Below, piece by piece: positions 13,068 to 20,153 of a DNA stretch of 32,544 bases. The stretch covers positions 1 to 32,544 of the IMG/VR virus record IMGVR_UViG_3300029923_000073. The stretch is one strand, 5' to 3'. Made by a program: the position numbers and the translations under genes. This stretch comes from a virus. Below the pieces are notes generated by a model that did not search any database, was not told the DNA's origin, and was given only the letters and a program-made list of their open reading frames with translations. Numbering within the stretch: position 1 is the stretch's first letter; each line of letters opens with the position of its first letter.

Positions 13068-13778
13068 CTAACTTATCTCATAAATTCTATTTTTAATTAT
13101 TCCGTCACTGATAAAGTGCATTAGGTTATGATCACAATTAACACTACTGAAATACTTATCAATTATATCTTGCATATTTTCAAAACCTAAACTGTATTCA
13201 ATGAAAATATCATTCAATGTGTTATCTATTTCTTTGTTCTGTTCTGCTATATGTCTATGGTACTTTTTATTGTATTTTTCAAAGTAACATTCAGCAAAAT
13301 ATTTCCTAGTCTCGTTAATTTTAAATCTAAATTTTAATGGTTCAATACATGAAGTACCTTTTTTATCAAAAATGGTACCATTGTCATTATAGTTATTATT
13401 ATGTTCATTATTATTTAGTTTAGGTAAATACTTAGTAGTATGTCCTTTTCGGTTTTCCGCTTTTCCGTTTTCCGCTTTTGGCGTTTCGGATACGATATAC
13501 TCATAACCTGCGAATCTGTTGGTGATTTCTTCTCTTAGTATTTTTCTTTCAATGTATCCTGCCGTTATTAATTCTTTAATACCTGTATTGGTTGACTTTA
13601 TTCCATCTTTTGTATGTTTTGATAATTCTTCAATATAAACTTTCCAATCGTCAGGCAAACTTAGCAAATATGTTAATATTCCTTTTGCTTTCCAAGATAA
13701 CGAAATATCATCTAAACACGCTTTATTCATTATTAAATATGGATTGTTTTTATCCTTGCTAACTCTTATTACTGACAT
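13068..13778 (-). CDS. Helix-turn-helix replication-initiator-like protein
   Basis: The N-terminal ~90 residues (VSKDKNNPYLIMNKACLDD...LSWKAKGILTYLLSLPDDWK followed by ELSKHTKDGIKSTNTGIKEL..AGYI) form the winged-helix domain found at the start of many phage and plasmid replication proteins in Firmicutes (HTH_36/DnaD-associated). A polar linker leads to a C-terminal helical domain. It could initiate replication or act as a regulator. It is far from the main replication block, which has its own organizer. The ATG follows the excisionase-like gene stop by one base. Confidence 0.75.
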   Translation of the reverse strand: MSVIRVSKDKNNPYLIMNKACLDDISLSWKAKGILTYLLSLPDDWKVYIEELSKHTKDGIKSTNTGIKELITAGYIERKILREEITNRFAGYEYIVSETPKAENGKAENRKGHTTKYLPKLNNNEHNNNYNDNGTIFDKKGTSCIEPLKFRFKINETRKYFAECYFEKYNKKYHRHIAEQNKEIDNTLNDIFIEYSLGFENMQDIIDKYFSSVNCDHNLMHFISDGIIKNRIYEIS

Positions 13779-13779
13779 A

Positions 13780-13935
13780 CTACACCTCTAAAAGTTTTAA
13801 AATAGTAGATTCTTTAATTAACCACTTGCCACCAATTTTAGTTGCTTCAATTTCGCCTCTACTTAACTTTTGTGCCAAATAAGCAATGTTGTAGTGAAGT
13901 ATTTCGGCTGCTTGCTTTACTGTGTATGTTTTCAT
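13780..13935 (-). CDS. Excisionase-like helix-turn-helix protein, 51 aa
   Basis: Reads MKTYTVKQAAEILHYNIAYL followed by AQKLSRGEIEATKIGGKWLIKESTILKLL. This is the standard HTH_17/excisionase layout: a helix-turn-helix, the R.GEI.A.K.GGKW.I wing, then a final helix. GAGGTG lies five bases before the ATG. It heads the leftward island operon and shares a divergent control region with the plus-strand gene at 14044, so it probably binds there. It is a second, clearly different paralogue of the HTH gene at 10017. Confidence 0.85.
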   Translation of the reverse strand: MKTYTVKQAAEILHYNIAYLAQKLSRGEIEATKIGGKWLIKESTILKLLEV

Positions 13936-13954
13936 TTGTTCACCTCATAAACTT

Positions 13955-13983
13955 ATAATACCACATATAAAAACATAACACAA
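13955..13983 (-). promoter_or_regulatory. Leftward promoter of the accessory island
   Basis: Minus strand TTGTGT (13983-13978), 17-base spacer, TATTAT (13960-13955), 20 bases upstream of the excisionase-like start. The -35 is poor (TTG conserved), the -10 good. It belongs to a back-to-back regulatory region with the next entry. Confidence 0.5.
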
Positions 13984-13990
13984 CATATTT

Positions 13991-14031
13991 TATTAATATA
14001 ATTAATAACAAAAAAAGTAGTATAATTAATA
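13991..14031 (+). promoter_or_regulatory. Divergent control region: palindrome and rightward -10
   Basis: A 17-base inverted repeat, TATTAAT-ATA-ATTAATA (13991-14007), and a third ATTAATA (14025-14031) flank and overlap a perfect TATAAT (14021-14026), which faces the plus-strand gene; its -35 is not recognisable. The repeats are operator candidates for one of the small HTH proteins. Confidence 0.5.
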
Positions 14032-14043
14032 AGGGGTGATAAA

Positions 14044-14247
14044 ATGGAATACATTGGTTTTATAAAGTTCAACTAGAAAAACATTAACAAAAATTCATTA
14101 CCAGGGAACAGCCTAACACAAATATGTAAGATGCCAAACATAACAGAAGGTAATTTAGGAGCAAGATGTTTGCTAACCAATTACGGCAGTATAGCAGAAG
14201 AAATCATAATGTCTGACAGTTTTGGAGAAATGACAGTAGTTAAATAG
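14044..14247 (+). pseudogene. Small plus-strand gene interrupted by an in-frame TAG
   Basis: ATG at 14044 with GGGGTG six bases upstream opens MEYIGFIKFN, then hits TAG at 14074-14076. The same frame continues another 56 codons (KNINKNSLPGNS ... DSFGEMTVVK) to a second TAG at 14245. The downstream part looks coding and ends just before a bidirectional terminator, so this was, or is, a 67-residue gene broken by a nonsense change or read through by an amber suppressor. No family recognised. The TATAAT upstream and the divergent HTH gene suggest a regulatory role, by position only. Confidence 0.55.
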
Positions 14248-14282
14248 AAAAAAAGCGGGGCAATTACGCCATGCTTTTTATT
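14246..14282. terminator. Bidirectional intrinsic terminator between convergent genes
   Basis: AAAAAGC(GG)GGC, loop AATTAC, GCC(AT)GCTTTTT, so there is a T-run on either strand. It separates the plus-strand interrupted gene from the leftward tail and membrane-protein genes. The loop differs by one base from the AATTAA shared by the other terminators. Confidence 0.75.
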
Positions 14283-14310
14283 CTTTCTCAATCCACCAAC
14301 TATGTTCTTT

Positions 14311-14565
14311 TTATTTATCTTTAATTTTCAAATTAGTAGTAAGATCAATAAATTGTTGTTCTGTCAGTCGTATTTCCGCTTTAATTAATATCTTTTCTAA
14401 GTTTTTTGTATTTGATACTGTTTCATACTTAACATATATAGGCCTATGCATTTTAATAGTTGTATTTTTAACTCCGTACGAATATGATAATCCGCAAAAT
14501 ACGAATACAATTACAACTATTAAAATATAATTAACTATTATTTTAACTTTATTGTTAACTAACAT
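14311..14565 (-). CDS. Small membrane protein, 84 aa
   Basis: Starts MLVNNKVKII with one strong membrane helix at about 9-30 (IIVNYILIVVIVFVFCGLSY) and a charged, probably extracytoplasmic C-terminal domain (TIKMHRPIYVKYETV ... LTEQQFIDLTTNLKIKDK). The ribosome binding site is AGGGGG about six bases upstream. It follows the XhlA-like protein by nine bases, so it may be part of the lysis set, for example a holin accessory, but no family is recognised. Confidence 0.7.
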   Translation of the reverse strand: MLVNNKVKIIVNYILIVVIVFVFCGLSYSYGVKNTTIKMHRPIYVKYETVSNTKNLEKILIKAEIRLTEQQFIDLTTNLKIKDK

Positions 14566-14574
14566 TTTAACCCC

Positions 14575-14847
14575 CTAATGCTTCATCATGCTATAAATTG
14601 ATATTAATATAGCAACTGCCGATATACAGGTAGTTATTAGATACTGGTTTGAATCTTTGCGATCCTTTAACTCATCAACAAGTGAACTAACGGAACTAGC
14701 AAGCGTAGACAAAATAGTCTCTAATGTCCTAATGCGTGGCTCGTGTTGCAATTTTTCACTTTCCTCCGATCTTACTTTTATAGTTGCCACGTCAACTGAT
14801 AGGTCATCCAACTTACGCGATATTCTTTCTGCTAAAACATTATCCAT
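14575..14847 (-). CDS. XhlA-like/holin-associated coiled-coil membrane protein
   Basis: 90 residues: a long polar helix with heptads (MDNVLAERISRKLDDLSVDV ... LETILSTLASSVSSLVDELKDR) followed by a C-terminal membrane helix (about 70-87, LITTCISAVAILISIYSM) and a short MKH end. This is the layout of XhlA-type hemolysin/holin partners. AGGAGG lies about seven bases before the ATG. It lies downstream of the fibre genes, about 3 kb before the endolysin in transcription order. The match is by architecture, not sequence. Confidence 0.6.
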   Translation of the reverse strand: MDNVLAERISRKLDDLSVDVATIKVRSEESEKLQHEPRIRTLETILSTLASSVSSLVDELKDRKDSNQYLITTCISAVAILISIYSMMKH

Positions 14848-14859
14848 CCTTACCTCCTA

Positions 14860-15288
14860 TTAATATATATTCCATCCATCGTTACTAGTTGCAAAAGGAT
14901 CGTTGCCTGCATTAATTTGAAAAACCTTATTTGGATAATCAGCAATTAAGTAATTCCAACTTTCACGGGCGGTTCTAATTTCTGCATCGTTACCTGTTAG
15001 GATTCCGTCTGATACCATGTTAGTTAACTTTGTTTTATTGATAGACAATGTTGCATCTAAATTATTAATACGTTGTTGTTTTATTTCTTCCTGCGTTATT
15101 GGTACTTGCACTTGTTGTATTGGTTGTTCAACAATAATTTGTTTTTCTTTTAATTCTCCGTTAATATATTCATATTTTGTCCAATCAATGGGATTACCGT
15201 CACCAAAGGTTATATATCCATCAGGTTTGTTATTAACATCTGTGTGAATTAATTTACCTTCATTAAATAGATAATAATATTTATCCAT
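14860..15288 (-). CDS. Tail fibre assembly-like protein
   Basis: 142 residues. The first half resembles short phage fibre-tip or chaperone proteins (MDKYYYLFNEGKLIHTDVN ... YEYINGELKEK), followed by a Gln-rich linker and a helical segment (EEIKQQRINNLDATLSINKT) found near the C-terminus of many phage tail assembly chaperones. It directly follows the SPRY protein (TAATG overlap, GGAGGG site), the usual place for a fibre chaperone. Sequence family not certain. Confidence 0.55.
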   Translation of the reverse strand: MDKYYYLFNEGKLIHTDVNNKPDGYITFGDGNPIDWTKYEYINGELKEKQIIVEQPIQQVQVPITQEEIKQQRINNLDATLSINKTKLTNMVSDGILTGNDAEIRTARESWNYLIADYPNKVFQINAGNDPFATSNDGWNIY

Positions 15289-15854
15289 TATATCCCTCCT
15301 ACCATTGCTTGGTTTTTATTTTTTGCTACGCCATCCCATGCAGTATAACCACTTGGTACTGTAGTTGGATTGCAGTTTAGTGTTGCTATGCCGTTATTCG
15401 CTCCACTTGCGTATCCCAAGAAGGGGAATAGTGCCCCATTGGGCAATGTCGTAAAAGCATTAGCTCCGTTTGCAAAGAAAACGCCATTTTTGCTAAATTT
15501 AATGGTTCTCTTATCTAAATCAACAGCTACGCCTATAACATCACCAGTCACAAAAATAGTACCATATGCTAAATTGCCTGGATATATAGAACCATTAAAA
15601 GGTGCTATGCTTCGTTGATTAATATCAGTTTCCTGATCTTGATTGAGATTTAATGTCGTATTTGCCACACCCATTAACATGGCATTTCCACCTGCTCCAG
15701 TCCCTCCATTATGTATAATATCAAAACACCAAGAACCAGCAGAATGAGAAGTTGTCCCCCTTACACCTGTAGCAGCGGAAACCTGCGCTGTTAAACTATT
15801 ATTAGACAATATAACTCCTGCGCTTTTGTCTGCAGGATTCCACGTTGTAATCAT
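15288..15854 (-). CDS. SPRY-domain protein, probable receptor-binding tail component
   Basis: 188 residues. GDVIGVAVDLDKRTIKFSKNG is the hallmark core of the SPRY/B30.2 fold, preceded by SWCFDI and followed by LFPFLGY and a short tail. In phages such domains sit on tail or fibre proteins and are thought to bind surface glycans or proteins. Located in the fibre operon and overlapping both neighbours' start/stop codons (TAATG), it is most likely a virion surface protein. The last residues, TAWDGVAKNKN, echo other fibre ends. Confidence 0.8.
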   Translation of the reverse strand: MITTWNPADKSAGVILSNNSLTAQVSAATGVRGTTSHSAGSWCFDIIHNGGTGAGGNAMLMGVANTTLNLNQDQETDINQRSIAPFNGSIYPGNLAYGTIFVTGDVIGVAVDLDKRTIKFSKNGVFFANGANAFTTLPNGALFPFLGYASGANNGIATLNCNPTTVPSGYTAWDGVAKNKNQAMVGGI

Positions 15855-16843
15855 TACCTATTCACCCACTTTTGATTGCACAAAATTTGACAAGTTGATA
15901 ATCCATCTCCGCTAACCGTATAAGTAAATAGATCATCACTTGTACCTGTTACCGTTGCAGAATAGGTTAAAGTACTTTTGCCACTAGCTGATATCGATAT
16001 CGTACCGACTGTAGTTACCCCTTGTTTGACCGTAATAGTTGTTGCTGTACTTGGTGTACCAATGCAATAAAAATCAGTTGTAGCCATTGTTCCGTTCCTA
16101 CAAAGCGGTATTGTGATTATTTGACCTGCCGTAGTAGGATTTGCTAATATAAATTGTTGTATCCATTGTTGGTTATTTAATGATTCTAGACTTTTAGCTG
16201 GTGCAGTTCTAGCATCTGATTTACCAGTAACTAGTTTTTGTAAACTAATAATGCCAGTTAAAAGAGTTGTTAGGTTTCCGCTATATGACGAAAGTAACGT
16301 TGCATCGGTTAAAGTCCTATTGCCAATTGCCAAGTCAGTCGCAGAATTATTAGCAATTGTATCTGCCAATGTTGCATGATTTACAATTCCATCATCATTA
16401 GTGTCGTAAACTGTTTTTAACATATCTCCTATTCCTGTACCGTCTGCACCTTTTGCAACACCTGCATCGATAGTGGATGAATCGCTAAATGTTAATATTA
16501 AATGACCAGATCCATCGATGTTAGCACCTGTAATACTAACACCATTGGTTCCATTTGCCCCTTTAACAAGTCCAACATCAATAATAGTACTATCCGTTAA
16601 GGTAATCAATAAATGACCACTGAGGTCAATTGAAGCACTAACAATGCCAATTCCGTTATCACCATTAGAGCCATTTAATCCCGCAAAGTAAGTAAGTCCA
16701 TTCCACGGAGTAACTCCATTTCCTATTTTCATTTTAATAGGTGTAGTATCTAAAGTGAACGCTAATTCCCTTTGTACTAATATAGGGTTAACGGATTGCC
16801 AATTTGATTCTATATCACCACGCATCTGAATTATATCAGCCAT
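15854..16843 (-). CDS. Tail fibre protein with Mtd-like N-terminal module and internal repeats
   Basis: 329 residues. The N-terminal ~50 residues (QMRGDIESNWQSVNPIL ... DTTPIKMKIGNGVTPWNGL) are the module found at the start of many fibre proteins, including the major tropism determinant of phage BPP-1. Two collagen-like stretches (GSNGDNG, GANGTNG) flank a duplicated ~36-residue unit (ASIDLSGHLLITLTDSTII / ANIDGSGHLILTFSDSSTI). The C-terminal ~120 residues are Thr/Ser-rich beta structure, probably the receptor-binding tip. The N-terminal module is shared with the tailspike at 16856. Confidence 0.85.
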   Translation of the reverse strand: MADIIQMRGDIESNWQSVNPILVQRELAFTLDTTPIKMKIGNGVTPWNGLTYFAGLNGSNGDNGIGIVSASIDLSGHLLITLTDSTIIDVGLVKGANGTNGVSITGANIDGSGHLILTFSDSSTIDAGVAKGADGTGIGDMLKTVYDTNDDGIVNHATLADTIANNSATDLAIGNRTLTDATLLSSYSGNLTTLLTGIISLQKLVTGKSDARTAPAKSLESLNNQQWIQQFILANPTTAGQIITIPLCRNGTMATTDFYCIGTPSTATTITVKQGVTTVGTISISASGKSTLTYSATVTGTSDDLFTYTVSGDGLSTCQILCNQKWVNR

Positions 16844-16855
16844 AATAAACCTCCT

Positions 16856-18487
16856 TTAAATTTCTACTTTACATGAAAATTGAACATCACCAGCAACTGA
16901 TAAGAAATATACTCCGAATTTTATTGTTATATTTGTTGCATCTACTGCTAATATTTGATTAGGTATTACATCAAACATTCCGCTATTAGTTCTAGCGGTA
17001 ACAGTGCATTTCCAGATAGATGGAGTAGAAACGCATCCATGGGAAATAGTACCTGACTTTTGACCATCGCTGGAAACAGCTACATTTCCAACGGCATATC
17101 CATCTGTTTTTAATCCTGTGTTATTTGACCATTTAAATTTATTCAAACGATCTGTTCCGGTAACTGACAGAGTTCCTACTAATTTGTTGTTTGATATAAC
17201 GAAAGGTCCACCACTTGCTCCGTCAGTTAAAGCTAAACAAATATTACTGTTAATATGCTTACCATTTGTTATTGATACGTTTTTAGTTTGATTATACAAA
17301 CAATCGCAGTTTGTTATATTGGTAAAACTGTTATTATCTTCTGTTACGTTATCAACCCAACTACCTAAATTTATTCCGTATCCACTGTACCCTATCTTAT
17401 TATTAGAAATAACTATGTCGTTTATCGCAGTTGGCGTTGACCCTGCATAGATACCTACGCCTGTACTTCCACCAGTTGCAGCAGCTATATAATTACCATT
17501 GATTACAGCTTGCTGAACACCAGTTATTCCACCATTTAAATAAATACAAGAACTTCCGCATTGATCTAACATATTATTAGAAATATTAATAAATAATACA
17601 TCTTGAACATTAACTTGGTACGATCCAGTGGTTATTAAAGTGCTATCTAATAACCATATTCCTTCTGCTCTTGCACCTACAACAGAAGAAGCAACCTTTA
17701 CACCTTGTCCGATTCCTCCCATATATGTACGTCTTACACCAGAATTTATTAATATTCCAGCTGTTGTTCTGCGTACGTGTACGCAATACGCACTAGCATT
17801 AGTATTTGTCATATAGCAATCTTCTATAAATGTATTTGAAGAATTTATTTCTATTATATCAGAAGAATTACTTGTTAAGTTTTCAAAATAACATTCAACA
17901 ACTTTATGCCCTAATCCATTTTGGAAATTCATAATTTTACCAGAAGTTCCACCATGTTTTAATGCAATTCCAACAAAACTAGCAAAGTAATTTGCAGTAA
18001 CATTAAACATATCACCTGCATTAGTTTTGTATATCATTGTTGATTGTGACCATGATTGCCCACCGACAAGCGTAGTGCTGTTTACAGAGATATTCAACGT
18101 AGATGTTACCCTATATATACCATCTGGGAAATATATTGCACCTCCTGCATTTAATGCTGCTTGAATAGCACTTGTATCGTCTGCTATATTGTCACCAATT
18201 GCACCATAATTCTTAACACTATTAATTTGACTATTCCACCTTGTCTTTTCAAAATCAGTTACAAACCTGTTATTTAAATCCTGCGATATAATGCTTGGTG
18301 GATGGGTTAATGGGTGAATATATCCTTCATAATATCCCATATCATTCCATCTAGTAATTCCATTGCCTATTTTTTGTTTCCAAGGAACAGTATCTGTTAC
18401 ATATCCGATTTGTCCATCAGCTAGAATAGGATTAGCACTAGCCCATTCCGCTTCTATGTCTCTCCTTTGTTGCATTATATTACCCAT
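16856..18487 (-). CDS. Tailspike with Mtd-like N-terminus and right-handed beta-helix
   Basis: 543 residues from the ATG at 18487, which has GGAGGGGGAG just upstream; an upstream ATG (18505) adds six residues inside the previous gene. Residues 1-60 repeat the fibre module (QRRDIEAEWASANPIL ... KIGNGITRWND). Then comes VKNYGAIGDNIADDTSAIQA, the classic opening of pectate-lyase/GH28-type beta-helix tailspikes, followed by many Asn-turn repeats. A ~100-residue beta-rich C-terminal domain ends the protein. Such spikes bind and often cleave capsule or O-antigen; the catalytic residues cannot be picked out. A surface-polysaccharide target is inferred. Confidence 0.88.
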   Translation of the reverse strand: MGNIMQQRRDIEAEWASANPILADGQIGYVTDTVPWKQKIGNGITRWNDMGYYEGYIHPLTHPPSIISQDLNNRFVTDFEKTRWNSQINSVKNYGAIGDNIADDTSAIQAALNAGGAIYFPDGIYRVTSTLNISVNSTTLVGGQSWSQSTMIYKTNAGDMFNVTANYFASFVGIALKHGGTSGKIMNFQNGLGHKVVECYFENLTSNSSDIIEINSSNTFIEDCYMTNTNASAYCVHVRRTTAGILINSGVRRTYMGGIGQGVKVASSVVGARAEGIWLLDSTLITTGSYQVNVQDVLFINISNNMLDQCGSSCIYLNGGITGVQQAVINGNYIAAATGGSTGVGIYAGSTPTAINDIVISNNKIGYSGYGINLGSWVDNVTEDNNSFTNITNCDCLYNQTKNVSITNGKHINSNICLALTDGASGGPFVISNNKLVGTLSVTGTDRLNKFKWSNNTGLKTDGYAVGNVAVSSDGQKSGTISHGCVSTPSIWKCTVTARTNSGMFDVIPNQILAVDATNITIKFGVYFLSVAGDVQFSCKVEI

Positions 18488-19055
18488 TGGCTCCCCCTCC
18501 ATCATACTTTTGCTTGTCTAAATAAACGCTTCTAGAATTTCCACCATCAATAGATTTACTATCAATAGTACCAAACTTAATAGTATTTTCTAGTGCTGTT
18601 CCGTCTTCATTCCACCCTAGTACATAACCTGCTACTGGATTTGGTAGCACTTTACTTACTGAATCTTCGGAAGTAACCGAGAATTTTAATGTCCTGCTTA
18701 ATTCATCATGTAATTGTTGGTCAATAATAGTTGACTTATCCAATGATCCTTCAACTGTTTTTGCAAAGTACGCCCCTTGATTTGGTAGTGTAACCTCTTG
18801 CGTAATTGGTACTTGTCTAAAAATAGTTATTTTTGTAGTTGAAGCAATAGCTGATCCAGTTATTGGATATATAACATATCCACTTGATACGTTTACAGAG
18901 TAATTAGATGTTAATAACGTGTCAATTCCTGTTTCTATATCTGTTAAAATAATTTGCAGGTCGCTAGATTTGAATATTTTAAATGTAAATGGGAATTGTT
19001 TGGTTAATGAGTTTCCTATATATGTTATTTTATTGGAACTATTTGTAACTGTCAT
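18480..19055 (-). CDS. T7 gp17-type N-terminal tail fibre adaptor
   Basis: 191 residues. The first ~140 match the T7-type tail fibre N-terminal domain (KQFPFTFKIFKSSDLQIIL ... YPITGSAIASTTKITIFRQV ... DKSTIIDQQLHDELSRTLKF), which attaches fibres to the tail. The protein then stops after a Gly-rich end (GGNSRSVYLDKQKYDGGGANG), so it is an adaptor without its own receptor-binding tip and likely carries the tailspike encoded next. AAGGAGG lies before the ATG, and a promoter (19088-19115) lies 33 bases upstream of the start. Confidence 0.88.
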   Translation of the reverse strand: MTVTNSSNKITYIGNSLTKQFPFTFKIFKSSDLQIILTDIETGIDTLLTSNYSVNVSSGYVIYPITGSAIASTTKITIFRQVPITQEVTLPNQGAYFAKTVEGSLDKSTIIDQQLHDELSRTLKFSVTSEDSVSKVLPNPVAGYVLGWNEDGTALENTIKFGTIDSKSIDGGNSRSVYLDKQKYDGGGANG

Positions 19056-19087
19056 GTATATTCCTCCTTGTTTATTTATAATTATAC

Positions 19088-19115
19088 AGTATAATCAATG
19101 AATTATACATGTAAA
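19088..19115 (-). promoter_or_regulatory. Leftward promoter for the fibre operon
   Basis: Minus strand TTTACA (five of six), 16-base spacer, TATACT (five of six). The -10 lies inside a perfect 15-bp palindrome, ATTATAC-A-GTATAAT (19081-19095). It stands back to back with the plus-strand promoter at 19121, so the fibre genes probably have control separate from the upstream virion genes. Confidence 0.6.
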
Positions 19116-19120
19116 TTTAT

Positions 19121-19149
19121 TTGACAATACGTACCGAGTACGATATAAT
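19121..19149 (+). promoter_or_regulatory. Consensus promoter with operator-like palindrome for the plus-strand cassette
   Basis: TTGACA, 17-base spacer, TATAAT: a perfect sigma-70 promoter. The spacer contains CGTAC-CGA-GTACG (19130-19142), an inverted repeat well placed for a repressor to block polymerase. The first gene downstream encodes a ribbon-helix-helix protein, a class that typically binds such short palindromes and represses its own promoter. Confidence 0.88.
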
Positions 19150-19171
19150 AACGAATGAGAGGTGATAATAA

Positions 19172-19315
19172 ATGCAAACAACAGACAGGATGGAAATAAG
19201 ATTACCAAAAGAACTAAAAAAAGAATTTAAAAAATGGTGTGACGAAACCGTTACAACTCCAAGCGATGAAATTAGACGGTATATTGCTAGATTAATTAAG
19301 AAAGAAGGTAAATAA
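19172..19315 (+). CDS. Ribbon-helix-helix (Arc/CopG-type) regulator, 47 aa
   Basis: Starts MQTTDRMEIRLPKELKKEFK and ends RYIARLIKKEGK. The strand MEIRLP followed by two helices, with a P-S-D-E-I-R helix-2 cap, is the ribbon-helix-helix pattern; its size equals P22 Arc (53 aa). GAGAGGTG lies nine bases before the ATG. It is the first gene of the plus-strand cassette, directly behind a promoter with a palindromic operator, so autorepression is likely. The stop is followed by one base and then the Rha gene. Confidence 0.88.
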   Translation: MQTTDRMEIRLPKELKKEFKKWCDETVTTPSDEIRRYIARLIKKEGK

Positions 19316-19316
19316 T

Positions 19317-19943
19317 ATGAATGAATTATTAACAATAGGAAATAATAACAAAGCGGTAACTAGCAGTAGGAAAATTGCTAAAAATTTTGGTAAAGAGCAT
19401 AAGCACATAATGGAATCAATAAGGGTATTAGAAACTCAAATTAGTACGGTCGAATTTTCGACCCTATTTGAAACAAGGAGTTACGTAGCTTCAAACGGAA
19501 AAGTAAACCCAGAATATATTATAAACAGAGACGGATTTACATTGCTTGCAATGGGTTTCACTGGTAAAAATGCTACCGAATGGAAGATGAAGTATATCAA
19601 AGCGTTTAATAGTATGGAAAAGAAATTAACAGTTATTTATGAAAATGAAGTTAATAGTAAAATTAAAGAATTAAATACCACATTAGACGAAGTAAAACAA
19701 TATTACAGGTTTCCACATTCGGCAAAGATCAACTTTAACAAGCGTATAAAATCAAAGCTCGGCGAAGAATGTACAAAATCGGAAGTAGAAGACGTTAAAG
19801 AATATGTATTTACTTTATTGGCAATTGACACTTGGGAAGATTTGCCGTTAGACAAGCGAACTAATGTGATTGATTTAATTGATAGAAGATGTAATATTAT
19901 TGTAAATACTCGTAAAAACTTATTTAATTGGGATAAAATGTAG
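19317..19943 (+). CDS. rha: Rha-family phage regulatory protein, antirepressor-like
   Basis: 208 residues. The N-terminal ~105 residues (VTSSRKIAKNFGKEHKHIME, FETRSYVASNGKVNPEYIINRDGFTLLAMGFTGKNA..WKMKYI.AFN.ME) are a clear Rha domain. The C-terminal ~100 residues (REFP-like LDEVKQYYRFPHSAKINF ... DRRCNIIVNTR) differ from the usual ORF6N or KilAC tails and are probably a separate DNA- or protein-binding module. Rha proteins are phage regulators that often take the place of P22 Ant. It is in one operon with the ribbon-helix-helix gene, opposite to the surrounding late genes. Confidence 0.9.
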   Translation: MNELLTIGNNNKAVTSSRKIAKNFGKEHKHIMESIRVLETQISTVEFSTLFETRSYVASNGKVNPEYIINRDGFTLLAMGFTGKNATEWKMKYIKAFNSMEKKLTVIYENEVNSKIKELNTTLDEVKQYYRFPHSAKINFNKRIKSKLGEECTKSEVEDVKEYVFTLLAIDTWEDLPLDKRTNVIDLIDRRCNIIVNTRKNLFNWDKM

Positions 19944-19977
19944 TATAGTTTAAATAAAAAAAGGGGGGTGATTTTAG

Positions 19978-20127
19978 GTGAGTTGTTTAGTAGGATTGCT
20001 ATGCAGTATAATAACAGTATTAATAATGCCATGGGGAAAGGTTGGCCCTTTATTTGGAGCGATAATGGCAACAGCGGTATTTTATATAGCTACTATATGG
20101 TGTAGTATTGAAATGGATGAAAATTAG
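19978..20127 (+). CDS. Small two-helix membrane protein, GTG start; superinfection-exclusion candidate
   Basis: 49 residues starting (GTG)SCLVGLLCSI. Two hydrophobic segments (about 3-17 and 24-42) are joined by PWGKVG, with a short acidic tail, EMDEN. GGGGGGTG lies seven bases before GTG. It is the last gene of the plus-strand cassette and ends at a perfect terminator. In P22 the comparable region contains the membrane exclusion protein SieA; a similar role here is suggested by position only, since size and sequence do not match. Confidence 0.6.
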   Translation: MSCLVGLLCSIITVLIMPWGKVGPLFGAIMATAVFYIATIWCSIEMDEN

Positions 20128-20153
20128 AGAGCGAATTAACGCTCTCTTTTTAT
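20127..20153 (+). terminator. Intrinsic terminator of the plus-strand cassette
   Basis: Perfect seven-bp stem GAGAGCG / CGCTCTC with loop AATTAA followed by TTTTTATTT. The T-run overlaps the stop codon of the converging ejection-protein gene. On the minus strand the hairpin is followed only by TAATTTTC, so leftward termination would be weaker. Confidence 0.93.

Noticed and set aside
14044-14247. Genome-wide reassignment of TAG
   Set aside because: All large genes are free of internal TAG, and several genes (for example those ending at 13780, 20127 and 27513) end with TAG at sensible places, so the interruption is local.
15288-18487. Diversity-generating retroelement, prompted by the Mtd-like fibre N-termini and BPP-1-type capsid
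   Set aside because: No reverse transcriptase gene, no template repeat matching a fibre 3' end, and the fibre C-termini are not C-type-lectin-like in the window.
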